Shown here: positions 12,277 to 19,844 of the stretch, piece after piece
How the letters are laid out: the number at the start of each line of letters is the position of its first letter
Numbering within the stretch: position 1 is the stretch's first letter
Source of the DNA: a virus
Virus record (IMG/VR): IMGVR_UViG_3300012944_000060
Span: 1-24,251 of that record
Length of the DNA stretch: 24,251 nt
Reading direction: 5' to 3' (one strand)
Notes under the pieces: model-generated
Database searches by the model: none
What the model saw: the letters and a program-made list of their open reading frames with translations, nothing else
What the model was told of the DNA's origin: nothing
Translations under genes and position numbers: made by a program

Positions 12277-12527
12277 AACTAAGAGACCTTCGCATCGAAT
12301 TGGAAACGTACGGCGACAACAAGGGCCGCTACATCGCCCGCATTGATTACGAAAACCCCACCGGCAACATCAAACTGATTCTCACGCCTGACGTGTCGGA
12401 GGAACTGCTCAAACACGTCGGGCCGATGCTCAACAAGTTTGCGCTGAACGGCATGGCCGAGATTCAGAACGCCATCGTTGCCGCGTGCCAGCAACCCGCC
12501 GCAGAGCAATCGAAGGAGAAGGTATGA
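12273..12527 (+). CDS. Hypothetical protein (84 aa) upstream of the ATPase
   Basis: It is coupled on both sides through ATGA overlaps. The N-terminal part is beta-rich (LRIELETYGDNKGRYIARIDYENP, NIKLILTPDVSEELL), followed by helices. Its position immediately before the AAA ATPase suggests an accessory in recombination or replication, which is inference. No domain is recognised. Confidence 0.6.
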   Translation: MKLRDLRIELETYGDNKGRYIARIDYENPTGNIKLILTPDVSEELLKHVGPMLNKFALNGMAEIQNAIVAACQQPAAEQSKEKV

Positions 12528-13498
12528 GCTTTACCATCAAACCAGCGACACGGCAGGGTGTCATTCCGCTAATCGACTTGTATTCTGAGAGCGGTTGCGG
12601 CAAGACCATGTCCGCATTGCTTCTCGCCAGAGGACTGGTGGGGTCATCCGGCAACATCGCCATGGTTGACACTGAAACTCGCCGAGGCAGTTTGTATGCC
12701 GATGTTATTCAGGGCGGATTCAACGTCTTGGATTTGGATGCCCCATTCACCCCGGCCCGTTACATGGAGGCTCTGGATGCCATCTACGCGAGCAAGGCCA
12801 GCGTGGTAGTCGTTGATTCCATGTCTCACGAATGGGAAGGGGTTGGCGGGGTAAATGACATGGCCACGGAAAACGAATCCCGTTCCGGCAAGCCGGGATT
12901 GCACAACTGGCGTCAACCGAAGATGGAGCATCAAAAGCTGGTTGGACATATTCTCCGCTCGCCCATTCCGATAATCTGCTGCATCCGGGCGAAGTACAAG
13001 ACCCGGCAGAAGAAGGATGAGCGCGGCAAGACCATCATCGTTCGGGACGAAACCACATCGCCGATTCAGGCCGAGGATTTTATTTTCGAGGCCACGGCCC
13101 ATGCGGAAATCCTGCAAGACCATTCCATCATCGTCACTAAATGCAGCCATCCCTCATTGCGGGAATGTTTTCCAACGCGGGAACAGGGGCCGATTACGAT
13201 GGCGCACGGCGAACAGATTGCCAAATGGTGCGCGGCGGCGGGAATGCCAGCGCCCACAACTGAATCCAAGAAGCCAGTCGGTCAGGCGGTTGAACTGCAA
13301 ACCAAACTTTGGAAGCTCCTATCCGGCATCCGCACGCCGGGGCACAAGGGATGGGACGAGGTAAATAACTGGCTGGCGGTGAATAAAATCATCGGCGTTT
13401 CGCAAAGCGTCACCGGAATGAGTGCGGAACAAATCGAAGATGTCATCGGCAAGGCAAAAGTGGTGCTATCCGAACAGCAGGAAGCGGGGTTGCTATGA
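12524..13498 (+). CDS. Phage AAA ATPase (AAA_24 / Sak4-like)
   Basis: The 324-residue protein starts at ATG 12524 (ATGA overlap); a longer in-frame start at 12485 is not needed. Walker A is SESGCGKT (21-28) and Walker B is VVVVDS (94-99) followed by MSHEWEGVGG. ETRRGSLYAD and DAPFTPARYMEALDAIY lie between them, the usual layout of the phage RecA-like ATPases. A conserved IICCIRAKYKTR strand follows. Such ATPases act in phage recombination as annealing or strand-exchange helpers. It sits next to the DUF3799-like nuclease gene, a typical pairing. The C-terminal ~80 residues form an additional helical part. Confidence 0.85.
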   Translation: MSFTIKPATRQGVIPLIDLYSESGCGKTMSALLLARGLVGSSGNIAMVDTETRRGSLYADVIQGGFNVLDLDAPFTPARYMEALDAIYASKASVVVVDSMSHEWEGVGGVNDMATENESRSGKPGLHNWRQPKMEHQKLVGHILRSPIPIICCIRAKYKTRQKKDERGKTIIVRDETTSPIQAEDFIFEATAHAEILQDHSIIVTKCSHPSLRECFPTREQGPITMAHGEQIAKWCAAAGMPAPTTESKKPVGQAVELQTKLWKLLSGIRTPGHKGWDEVNNWLAVNKIIGVSQSVTGMSAEQIEDVIGKAKVVLSEQQEAGLL

Positions 13499-14388
13499 CG
13501 CTCATCCGAAACGCCAAGGTCATCGGGTCGGATACCGACCCGCTCACCTATCATCACCAGCCCGGCAAACGCGGGGAGCGAAGTTTTGTGATGAGCCGCA
13601 GCGAATTGCTGGAATTTGCCAAGTGCCCGATGAAATGGATGTATGGCGGCAACGAGGATGAGGAAATCGATTCGACCACGTTCGGAACGCTGGTGGACAT
13701 CCTGCTGACCCAACCGGGCCGGTTCGAGGATGCAATCGCCGTGAAACCAGATACTTACGCCAGTGATGAAGGGGAGAAACCGTGGAATGGCAACTCCAAA
13801 GTCTGCAAGGCATGGTTGAAGGAGCACGAGAAATGCCTCGTGGTGAGCCGTAAAGAGCATTCAGACGCGGGATTGGCGGTTGCGCGGCTCCAATCTGACC
13901 CCGCCATCTCCGGCTTCTTAAAAGGTTGCCAGTGCGCGGTAATGGTCACGGCAGATTATCACGACGCGGATACGGGCCTGATTGTGCCGCTGAAATGCCT
14001 GATTGACATAGTTCCGCAGCATGAAAAGAGCTTGGCTGACCTCAAAACCACACGGAATGCCGGCCATCGGAAATGGCAACGGGATGTTTTTGACAACGGC
14101 TACGCCTGCCAAGCCGCGTTGTATCTGGATTGCTATGTTGCCGCCACTGGCGAGGACAGGGTGGACTTCAGGCATGTTCTGGTGGAAAATGTGTTCCCGT
14201 TTCAAGTGGGCAGGCGCATTCTTACCGAGGACTTTTTAAACGTTGGACGCGCCCAATATCTTTCCGCCTTACGCCTTTATGCCAAATGCGTGAATGAGCA
14301 GCAATTTCCGGGCTATGACGATAATCGCACGGATGGCTACAATGGCTGGACGTTTGTTCATCCTGAACCTTACATGCTTGCCCAATAA
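13495..14388 (+). CDS. PD-(D/E)XK exonuclease-like protein (DUF3799 type)
   Basis: The 297-residue protein carries the layout of the RecB/lambda-exo-like nucleases: an early MSRSELLEFAKCPMKWMYG motif, FGTLVDILL (63-71), the catalytic PLKCLIDIVP strand (Asp171) with ADLKTT (Asp182, Lys184), and the helix QAALYLD (206-212). It overlaps the AAA ATPase gene by ATGA, so the two are made together and probably form a recombination pair, with the nuclease resecting ends and the ATPase acting on strands. The canonical His of the GTAxH motif is Asp here (GTLVD). Confidence 0.85.
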   Translation: MTLIRNAKVIGSDTDPLTYHHQPGKRGERSFVMSRSELLEFAKCPMKWMYGGNEDEEIDSTTFGTLVDILLTQPGRFEDAIAVKPDTYASDEGEKPWNGNSKVCKAWLKEHEKCLVVSRKEHSDAGLAVARLQSDPAISGFLKGCQCAVMVTADYHDADTGLIVPLKCLIDIVPQHEKSLADLKTTRNAGHRKWQRDVFDNGYACQAALYLDCYVAATGEDRVDFRHVLVENVFPFQVGRRILTEDFLNVGRAQYLSALRLYAKCVNEQQFPGYDDNRTDGYNGWTFVHPEPYMLAQ

Positions 14389-14389
14389 T

Positions 14390-14578
14390 ATGACCGACCA
14401 AGAAGCATTTGAAGCCGTGGTGGGGCTGGTGGCGAAGGCGTTTAACCCGCCGTTGCAAGTTCCCCTAACGGAGTATCCGTGGCTGGTGCCGCAAGGTTGC
14501 TCGCAACTTGACCCATTCCGACACGAACTGGATGGCGGCGCGCTGGACGTGAGCAGGCATCTAGGGGAGGATTTGTGA
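14390..14578 (+). CDS. Small hypothetical protein (62 aa)
   Basis: The ORF starts one base after the nuclease stop and its own stop overlaps the next start (GTGA). The product starts MTDQEAFEAVVGLVAKAFNP and is acidic. No domain is recognised. Confidence 0.5.
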   Translation: MTDQEAFEAVVGLVAKAFNPPLQVPLTEYPWLVPQGCSQLDPFRHELDGGALDVSRHLGEDL

Positions 14579-14871
14579 GCCATTGCCATGTTTTAAAATG
14601 CCGGCCAGAATACTTTCGCGCAGTTGGTGAAGGGTTAAAAACCTTTGAGATTCGCAACAACGACAGGTGTTTTATGGCTGGTGATTGGTTGGAATTGCAG
14701 GAGTATTTTCCAGCCGACAATGTCTATTCCGGAAAATATATCACTTGCCGCGTGAAGTATATACTTGATAAGGGATTTGGGCTTCAAAATGGATATGTGG
14801 CGATGGCGATTGAACTTCCATCACACCATCAATGGCCAATCCCTGACACTCAACCCAAGGAGACGACGTGA
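14575..14871 (+). CDS. DUF3850 / ASCH-domain protein
   Basis: A close match to the DUF3850 pattern: HVLKCRPEYFRAVGEGLKTFEIRNNDRCFMAGDWLELQEY, then YSGKYITCRVKYIL, DKGFGLQNGYVAMAI. These are PUA-like ASCH folds thought to bind RNA or modified nucleotides; the role in phages is not established. The GTG start overlaps the previous gene (GTGA), and the stop overlaps the next GTG. Its length (98 aa) is usual, with an extra 20-residue tail. Confidence 0.85.
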   Translation: MSHCHVLKCRPEYFRAVGEGLKTFEIRNNDRCFMAGDWLELQEYFPADNVYSGKYITCRVKYILDKGFGLQNGYVAMAIELPSHHQWPIPDTQPKETT

Positions 14872-15074
14872 AACGCGCTCTTAGAATCCACATTCCACCA
14901 CTTGTCACAAAGCAGATTAGGCATCGGTGGGAACTGAAAGTTGTTCGTGAAACCAATTCACCGCATTATCGGGCTGGATTACATTCTCCTGATTGGATTA
15001 TGGCCGAGTATGGCGCGACACCATCAAGAGCCGTTGCAGCATTGGAGAAAGCCTTGGAAAGAGAATTAAAATGA
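14868..15074 (+). CDS. Hypothetical protein (68 aa)
   Basis: A GTG start within a GTGA overlap. The product starts MKRALRIHIPPLVTKQIRHRW and ends in a helix (SRAVAALEKALERELK). It is basic and soluble and is not recognised. Confidence 0.6.
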   Translation: MKRALRIHIPPLVTKQIRHRWELKVVRETNSPHYRAGLHSPDWIMAEYGATPSRAVAALEKALERELK

Positions 15075-15262
15075 ACGAAATCCCGTCGCACCTGCACCGG
15101 AGACGGCGTCAAATTTCTCCCAAAGCCCTCGCCTCGCTGCGCCGCGAAATCGACCGGCATCTGGCGAAGGGACGCGACATGGCGACAATTTCTGGATGGC
15201 TTGACCTCCCGATGAGCCAGCTATCGGAAATCATCGCTAAGACCGGAGGAATAAAAACATGA
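15071..15262 (+). CDS. Small HTH-like protein (63 aa)
   Basis: ATGA-coupled. The start is very basic (HLHRRRRQ), followed by SPKALASLRREIDRHLAKGRDMATISGWLDLPMSQLSEIIAKTG, which has the helix spacing of a helix-turn-helix (short LDLP turn). This suggests a small DNA-binding regulator. No family name is assigned. Confidence 0.55.
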   Translation: MNEIPSHLHRRRRQISPKALASLRREIDRHLAKGRDMATISGWLDLPMSQLSEIIAKTGGIKT

Positions 15263-15591
15263 AAAGACAACAGAGATTCAGTAGCCGAGAAAGCATCATC
15301 GCGACCATTGAACGCACTCACGCGACCATGCGCGACAGGTCAATTAGAGCCGATGAATATGAGGATTTGAACAAGGCCGCATATCAGACAATGGCCAAAC
15401 TCAAACCAAGTGACAGCCGTTATCTCAGCCTTTTGCGTGAGACCGAGGAACACAAACTGGAATGTTCCAAGCTGCGACGAAAGAACAACGGCACGCTCAA
15501 GCGGCTCGATAGGCTCAAACGCACCCTTGCCGCATTTGACACCAAAACCATGCCCGGATTCCCCGGAGACGCGGTTGTGCTCCAGCCATGA
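15259..15591 (+). CDS. Hypothetical helical protein (110 aa)
   Basis: ATGA-coupled on both sides. Most of the product is charged helix (SSRESIIATIERTHATMRDR, LRETEEHKLECSKLRRK, TLKRLDRLKRTLAAFD), indicating coiled coils. No catalytic motif is seen and it is not recognised. Confidence 0.6.
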   Translation: MKRQQRFSSRESIIATIERTHATMRDRSIRADEYEDLNKAAYQTMAKLKPSDSRYLSLLRETEEHKLECSKLRRKNNGTLKRLDRLKRTLAAFDTKTMPGFPGDAVVLQP

Positions 15592-15782
15592 CCCGCGCTC
15601 AATCAGCCGTTCTGATAATTCACCGCCTTGGACGCGGCAAGGGCCAGTTCGTGCGTTGTGAAGGCTACGATGCCAACGAAAACAAGGTCTGGACGCAGTA
15701 TGGCCCGTTGAAGGCAAATGCCGCCCGCAACGCCATGAAGTCCAGAGGCAAACCGGTGCAGACGAAGATTGTCACGAAATGA
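15588..15782 (+). CDS. Hypothetical small protein (64 aa)
   Basis: ATGA-coupled. It starts MTRAQSAVLIIHRLGRGKGQ; the RGKGQFVRCEGYDANENKVW segment suggests a compact beta fold, with a basic C-terminus. It is unrecognised. Confidence 0.55.
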   Translation: MTRAQSAVLIIHRLGRGKGQFVRCEGYDANENKVWTQYGPLKANAARNAMKSRGKPVQTKIVTK

Positions 15783-16093
15783 AAACTATGAATGAAATGC
15801 CACATTGCCCGCATATCGAATATTGCCATTGTTATCCTGAACAAGAGACCAATATTCGACAACAAGACGGCACTCATTGTGTCTGTGGTGAAACTGAGAA
15901 AGCACTTCGCGGCTGGCTCAATAAGCGAATCACCAAGCCAATGACACCAGAGCAACGGGAATGGTGCTACGAGGAAATAAATTCAGTCGAAGCACATGAC
16001 CGCAAGGATTACGAAGAGGGCACGGATGCCGAGCTTGCTATGGGCGTTCTGAGCGCGTGGCAAGAATATTGCCAAGACAAAGGACTACTATAA
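15779..16093 (+). CDS. Cys/His-rich hypothetical protein (104 aa)
   Basis: ATGA-coupled. The N-terminal 45 residues contain CPHIEYCHCYP and CVCG, a plausible metal site. The C-terminal half (TPEQREWCYEEINSVEAHDRKDYEEGTDAELAMGVLSAWQEYC) is helical, in the style of small phage family proteins of unknown function. The stop TAA is followed by CTAACCCC, part of a repeated junction module. Confidence 0.6.
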   Translation: MKTMNEMPHCPHIEYCHCYPEQETNIRQQDGTHCVCGETEKALRGWLNKRITKPMTPEQREWCYEEINSVEAHDRKDYEEGTDAELAMGVLSAWQEYCQDKGLL

Positions 16094-16121
16094 CTAACCC
16101 CACCGGGCAGGAATTAAGAGT

Positions 16122-16925
16122 ATGAGAATACACAGTCAAAACCTTAACGAAACAGGTTCAAAATTTTGGAAAGGTCGAGCGTGGTTTTATCTTGGGAAAA
16201 ACCGGCATGACGAATCGTTCCACACGGAATGGCTCTTTGGCAAGTTCGCCAGACAATTCGCCATCACAGCCGGTTTCGGAGAAGGAGACGACGACCGAAG
16301 TTTGTGCTTGCATGTTTGCATACCATTTTTATTTTCGGTCTTCCTTGTCATCTGCGGTTTGTGGAGATTGAAGCAGCCCCACCGAACGGGAATTTCGGTT
16401 CACAACGGAGCATTCTGGTTTTACCCGTTCACCAATGACCATGAATCGCGTCGGGATATGCCGTGGTGGGAAAAGAATTATTGCTGGTATTTTCCGTGGA
16501 ATTACGAATGGCACATGACGGAGATTCTTGAGCACAAAGCGAACCTACCGTTACTGGCAAGAGCAATTCATGTTGAGCAACGGCATCTCGGATTAAAGGA
16601 TTTCTGCAAGGACTACGAGCAGATGAAGACGGTCAAGGCGTCAGTGTCCGAAACTTATGATTACACGTACGTCTTGAAAAACGGAACGGTGCAAAAACGC
16701 AAGGCTACTGTGTTTGTTGAAAGACGAACGTGGCGTATGAAATGGTGGCCATTATTGCCAATGAAAAAGGTAAGCACTTCGATTGACATTGCATTCGACG
16801 ATGAAGTCGGTGACCGCACCGGCTCTTGGAAAGGCGGTTGTATTGGCTGTGGATATGAAATGCTAAACGGTGAAACGCCACTCGCAACGCTTCGACGAAT
16901 GGAGACTGAGAGAAAGTTTAGATGA
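16122..16925 (+). CDS. Conserved phage protein of unknown function (267 aa)
   Basis: The product resembles a recurring phage family: GFGEGDDDRSLCLHVCIPFLFSVFLVI (one hydrophobic stretch near residue 70), TGISVHNGAFWFYPF, and a C-terminal IDIAFDDEVGDRTGSWKGGCIGCGYEML..ETPLATLRRME signature. It is rich in Trp and aromatic residues. The hydrophobic segment is short, and membrane association is uncertain. Function is unknown. The stop overlaps the next ORF by ATGA. Confidence 0.7.
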   Translation: MRIHSQNLNETGSKFWKGRAWFYLGKNRHDESFHTEWLFGKFARQFAITAGFGEGDDDRSLCLHVCIPFLFSVFLVICGLWRLKQPHRTGISVHNGAFWFYPFTNDHESRRDMPWWEKNYCWYFPWNYEWHMTEILEHKANLPLLARAIHVEQRHLGLKDFCKDYEQMKTVKASVSETYDYTYVLKNGTVQKRKATVFVERRTWRMKWWPLLPMKKVSTSIDIAFDDEVGDRTGSWKGGCIGCGYEMLNGETPLATLRRMETERKFR

Positions 16926-16990
16926 TAATGGTTCACCAACCAAAAATCATCGCCCTGCCCGTCGCGGCGTTCGTTGCGAAGGGGAAATGA
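16922..16990 (+). CDS. Possible 22-residue linker peptide
   Basis: A tiny ORF (MIMVHQPKIIALPVAAFVAKGK) begins in the ATGA that ends the previous gene and stops one base before the HNH start codon. It may only serve to carry ribosomes to the HNH gene. Weak support. Confidence 0.25.
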   Translation: MIMVHQPKIIALPVAAFVAKGK

Positions 16991-16991
16991 T

Positions 16992-17438
16992 ATGTCAGCC
17001 AAAAGAAACAAAAAATACGATGTGGCTGCGCGTTTATACGCGACTGGATTGAGCATTCGTCAATGTGCCGCCCGTTTCAGCGTAACCGAACAATGCATGT
17101 CAAAGGCTTTAAAGCGAAGAAATGTTTCATTTAGGCCAGCATTGCAATTCGGAAAAGACAATTGGCTTTGGACTGGAACAAAGAGAACTTCACTGGAAAG
17201 AAAAACCCAAGGCAAAGTGGCGTATGCGATTAAAAAAGGAATCATTTCAAGGAAACCTTGCGAAATATGCGGTACAAGCTCTAAAACAAAGAACGGACAA
17301 CCAAATATAGAAGCCCATCATGATGACTACAACAAACCCCTATCCGTCCGATGGCTCTGCCGGAAACATCATCGCATCTGGCATAAAGAAAATACCCCAG
17401 TGCGAGCCAAGGACTATGTTCAATCCACCATCGATTGA
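16992..17438 (+). CDS. HNH endonuclease with N-terminal HTH
   Basis: The 148-residue protein has an N-terminal resolvase-like HTH (YDVAARLYATGLSIRQCAARFSVTEQCMSKALKRRN) and a C-terminal HNH (CEICG at 90-94, NIEAHHDDYNKPLSVRWLCRKHHRIWH, with His109-His110, Cys123, His126-His127). This is the layout of free-standing phage homing nucleases. The start at 16992 follows an AGGGG-type site. It overlaps the following gene by 23 bases, so it may have moved in next to that gene. Confidence 0.85.
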   Translation: MSAKRNKKYDVAARLYATGLSIRQCAARFSVTEQCMSKALKRRNVSFRPALQFGKDNWLWTGTKRTSLERKTQGKVAYAIKKGIISRKPCEICGTSSKTKNGQPNIEAHHDDYNKPLSVRWLCRKHHRIWHKENTPVRAKDYVQSTID

Positions 17439-17718
17439 AGAATGCAAATTGTTTGCCGCGAAGATTGGATTACCCGACATCGAATCAGACTTGTTCTTTT
17501 ATTTTTATGAATCGAAATCATGGCATGTTGGAAAATCCAAGATGAAGGTCTGGCGTCAATCTATGCAGGGGTGGAAACTTCGCTGGCAAGAGCGTCAGCA
17601 GTCACGAAGCACAAAGGACAACGCGGCCTTCCTGATTCTGCGGCATGACGAACTAAAGCGCATAGAAGCGAAGATGGCCGACATCAAGAAGCGCAATGGC
17701 GATTCAGGCTGGCCGTAG
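17416..17718 (+). CDS. Replication-protein C-terminal-domain-like protein (100 aa)
   Basis: From ATG 17416 (AAGG upstream) the product starts MFNPPSIEECKLFAAKIGLP and continues DLFFYFYESKSWHVGKSKMKVWRQSMQGWKLRW. That pattern (PPsieEv ... FydfYeskgW.vgk.kMkdWraavrtW) is the C-terminal module of phage replisome organiser / replication proteins. The rest is a charged helix. Here it stands alone, without the N-terminal DNA-binding part, directly after an HNH gene. An ATG at 17320 would extend it across the HNH gene and is unlikely. Confidence 0.7.
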   Translation: MFNPPSIEECKLFAAKIGLPDIESDLFFYFYESKSWHVGKSKMKVWRQSMQGWKLRWQERQQSRSTKDNAAFLILRHDELKRIEAKMADIKKRNGDSGWP

Positions 17719-17721
17719 GAT

Positions 17722-17793
17722 GTGAAAGTCTTGTGGGGCTCGCTGATACGCCGCCGCGATGAACTCCGCAAGGTGCTCGATTTTATCTGTTAA
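17722..17793 (+). CDS. Possible micro-ORF (23 aa)
   Basis: The GTG at 17722 follows a TAGGA and begins MKVLWGSLIRRRDELRKVLD. It is amphipathic and basic. It lies in the 108-base gap between two genes and is supported only by position and a fair ribosome binding site. Confidence 0.25.
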   Translation: MKVLWGSLIRRRDELRKVLDFIC

Positions 17794-17826
17794 AGCAAAA
17801 CTGAAAACCAACAAACGAAAGGAATT

Positions 17827-17970
17827 ATGACACGAAAACAACGGCGAGAGCATAAACAGGGCAATCAGGTGAGGAAAAAGATTCTGCTATTGCTAAACCG
17901 GCGGGATTTTCGCGGCACTTGTCCATTGGGCAGGCATGTCACCACGCCGCAGGATGGCAAATACTCATGA
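17827..17970 (+). CDS. Small basic protein (47 aa)
   Basis: ATG 17827 follows a strong AAAGGA site. The product starts MTRKQRREHKQGNQVRKKILL and contains a CPLGRH motif. It is highly basic, so nucleic-acid binding is plausible. It overlaps the next gene by ATGA. Not recognised. Confidence 0.6.
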   Translation: MTRKQRREHKQGNQVRKKILLLLNRRDFRGTCPLGRHVTTPQDGKYS

Positions 17971-18161
17971 CCAACGAACCCACCGCCTCAGACCTAGCCG
18001 CGTATTCGGGGCTGTTGTATGCCATCGCGGCAGAAGCGGTCGAGAAGTCTGTGCAGCCGATTGGCGGGTCGCATCGGGAAGTAAAGCAACAAGTGACCGC
18101 CTTTCTTAAAACAGCAGCAGCTATTGAAATGGACAAAGCGAAAAATAAAAGGAAAAAGTGA
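17967..18161 (+). CDS. Hypothetical helical protein (64 aa)
   Basis: ATG 17967 sits in an ATGA overlap; the in-frame ATG at 17919 is inside the previous gene and not preferred. The product is Ala-rich and helical (SDLAAYSGLLYAIAAEAVEKS) with a Lys-rich tail. Not recognised. Confidence 0.55.
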   Translation: MTNEPTASDLAAYSGLLYAIAAEAVEKSVQPIGGSHREVKQQVTAFLKTAAAIEMDKAKNKRKK

Positions 18162-18463
18162 ACGCGAAAACTGAAATCAAACTGCCGGTTAAGGCACACC
18201 TGACCATTATCGATGATGCCGATGGCCTGTCCATACTCTACACCGGAAATACCGGGTTTTCTCACGAGCAATGTTGTGCCCAAGCCGCCCAAGCCGCCCT
18301 TGCGATTAACTGCCATGCAAAGCTCGTGGAGGCGTTAGATACCCTTTTGGAGTTGCATGGGCAGGCGGTGTTCGTCCATGAAGATTCCTGCGATGCCGTG
18401 GATATTCGCAAGGCAATCGAGGCGGCCCAATCAATCTTTGAACTGGCCAAAGGAGGCGCATGA
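18158..18463 (+). CDS. Hypothetical protein (101 aa)
   Basis: A GTG start in a GTGA overlap. The N-terminal part is beta-rich (KAHLTIIDDADGLSILYT), followed by Ala-rich helices. Its end (AKGGA) overlaps the VRR-NUC gene by ATGA. Unknown function; it may be a partner of that nuclease by position only. Confidence 0.55.
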   Translation: MNAKTEIKLPVKAHLTIIDDADGLSILYTGNTGFSHEQCCAQAAQAALAINCHAKLVEALDTLLELHGQAVFVHEDSCDAVDIRKAIEAAQSIFELAKGGA

Positions 18464-18879
18464 CCGTTCTCTCTGAATCATTTCTAAAATGCCTTGACCC
18501 CGATGAGCGCAAGAGGCTGGGAATGGCCGGACTGCTGGCTTCCGAAGCGCAAGCGCGATACGACGCGAAGAGCGAGAAGCAAGTCCACACGCAAATCGAA
18601 AACTGGTTGCGGCTTAAGGACATTTTCTTCGTTCACAGTCGAACCGACAAGCGCACCACCAATCAGGTCGGACTACCGGATTTTCTGTTCGCTTGGCCAT
18701 TCGCCGGGGAAATCCGACCCGTCGCTATCGAAGTCAAGGTGAATGGCAATAAGCTCTCACCCGCGCAGGAAAAGGTTCGCCAACAGATGATTCGCAACTG
18801 GTGGAGATACTTCCTCGTATCGTCACTGGGCGACATGCTTGACCAATTTAACATCAAAGCAACCGAAACAAAGGACTAA
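18460..18879 (+). CDS. VRR-NUC domain nuclease
   Basis: The 139-residue product has a PD-(D/E)XK core of the VRR-NUC type: QIENWLRLKDIFFVHSRTDK (45-64), GLPDFLFAWP (Asp74), AIEVKVNG (Glu91, Lys93) and the LSPAQEKVRQQM helix (Gln103). The order GxPD, (V/I)E.K, QxxW/Q suits the family. Stand-alone VRR-NUC proteins in phages are structure-specific nucleases, possibly resolving recombination intermediates. It is ATGA-coupled upstream and sits next to the early recombination genes. Confidence 0.85.
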   Translation: MTVLSESFLKCLDPDERKRLGMAGLLASEAQARYDAKSEKQVHTQIENWLRLKDIFFVHSRTDKRTTNQVGLPDFLFAWPFAGEIRPVAIEVKVNGNKLSPAQEKVRQQMIRNWWRYFLVSSLGDMLDQFNIKATETKD

Positions 18880-18880
18880 T

Positions 18881-19414
18881 ATGAAGATTCACGGACACGA
18901 TGGGGAGATTTTCGGCACGGAAAGCAAAATGGAATACCGTGAGGCCGTGGCGGCGACTTACGAGGACGGCATCGCCAAAGGCATCGAACAAGAGAGGGTG
19001 AGATGCGTAGGGATTCTAAACGAGCAAATAAGTGGCGTATCACCAGTTGGTCTTGTAAGGCGGGTAGTCCAAGATACATTGCACAGAATCCTCCAACCTG
19101 CCACGGAAAAGCCATTATTTAGCATCACGCTTGCCAGAAGAACTTGCCCAAAGTGCAAAGATGATTCTATAATTACCGACGGTTATTGTATTGGTATTTG
19201 CAGAGAGATAACCATGCTGCCCATGCCATCAACTCCCACCCCGCCAGAAGGATTTGAGTTGATAATGGATAGAAGTCTAACTGTTCAAGATGGTTGGATT
19301 CATTACAATAAAGAAAGCGAAGCATGGATGCCATGTGGTCTATCAATCGGCTGTGCTATACATTCTATTCATAACAATTTAACTTTCGCTCGTCCCATAC
19401 AATCTCGAAAGTAA
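18881..19414 (+). CDS. Hypothetical protein with zinc-ribbon-like centre (177 aa)
   Basis: ATG 18881 follows an AAAGGA-type site. The N-terminal helix (YREAVAATYEDGIAKGIEQERVRC) is followed by RRTCPKCKDDSIITDGYCIGIC, a possible metal-binding knuckle, and then PPEGFELIMDRSLTVQDGWIHYN..WMPCG, which fits a small domain often seen at the ends of phage accessory proteins. Beyond the stop the +1 frame continues with a protein-like sequence, see findings. Confidence 0.6.
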   Translation: MKIHGHDGEIFGTESKMEYREAVAATYEDGIAKGIEQERVRCVGILNEQISGVSPVGLVRRVVQDTLHRILQPATEKPLFSITLARRTCPKCKDDSIITDGYCIGICREITMLPMPSTPTPPEGFELIMDRSLTVQDGWIHYNKESEAWMPCGLSIGCAIHSIHNNLTFARPIQSRK

Positions 19415-19514
19415 GGGCGACACTATTGCCGAAGCAGAAAACCAGCGCATTGTCGAGGAACTCAACGAACTAAAACAAAGAATCGACCCGTCAGAAAAGT
19501 CCCGAAGCGATTGA
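19383..19514 (+). pseudogene. Out-of-frame protein-like tail without a start codon
   Basis: Just after a TAA, this frame reads LSLVPYNLESKGDTIAEAEN then a charged helix (RIVEELNELKQRIDPSEKSRSD) to a TGA at 19512-19514. It overlaps the end of the 177-residue gene and has no ATG, GTG or TTG in a usable place. It could be the continuation of the upstream protein reached by +1 frameshift, or a remnant of a deleted gene. Confidence 0.35.
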
Positions 19515-19526
19515 CTATTTGAAGAT

Positions 19527-19844
19527 ATGAGCGTTTACGTTGACCCCAATATGCGATGTCAGACCACGCCGGAATGGACGTTCAAAACCGTTTGTCATTT
19601 AACTGCGGACAGTGAAGACCAGCTTCACAAATTTGCGTCCATGCTTGGATTGCGAAGGGAATGGTTTCAACATGGTTCGGTTAAACGTCTGCCGCATTAC
19701 GACCTTACATCCGGCAGGAGGCGCGTGGCGGTCGAGCTTGGGGCGATTCAAATCACGCGCAATGAAATGGCAAAACGAGTCATTGTCCACCGGAAATCGT
19801 TCTCCAAAACGTCTGCGGCTGGCTCGAATCCACCTGAATCATGA
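19527..19844 (+). CDS. DUF4031 family protein
   Basis: The product shows the DUF4031 pattern: MSVYVDPN, WTFKTVCHLTADSEDQLHKFASMLGLRREWFQ, PHYDLTSGRRRVAVELGA. This family of small proteins (about 80-100 residues) is common in phages and bacteria and has no established function. The 15-residue C-terminus is extra. Its stop is coupled to the DUF1643 gene by ATGA. Confidence 0.8.
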   Translation: MSVYVDPNMRCQTTPEWTFKTVCHLTADSEDQLHKFASMLGLRREWFQHGSVKRLPHYDLTSGRRRVAVELGAIQITRNEMAKRVIVHRKSFSKTSAAGSNPPES

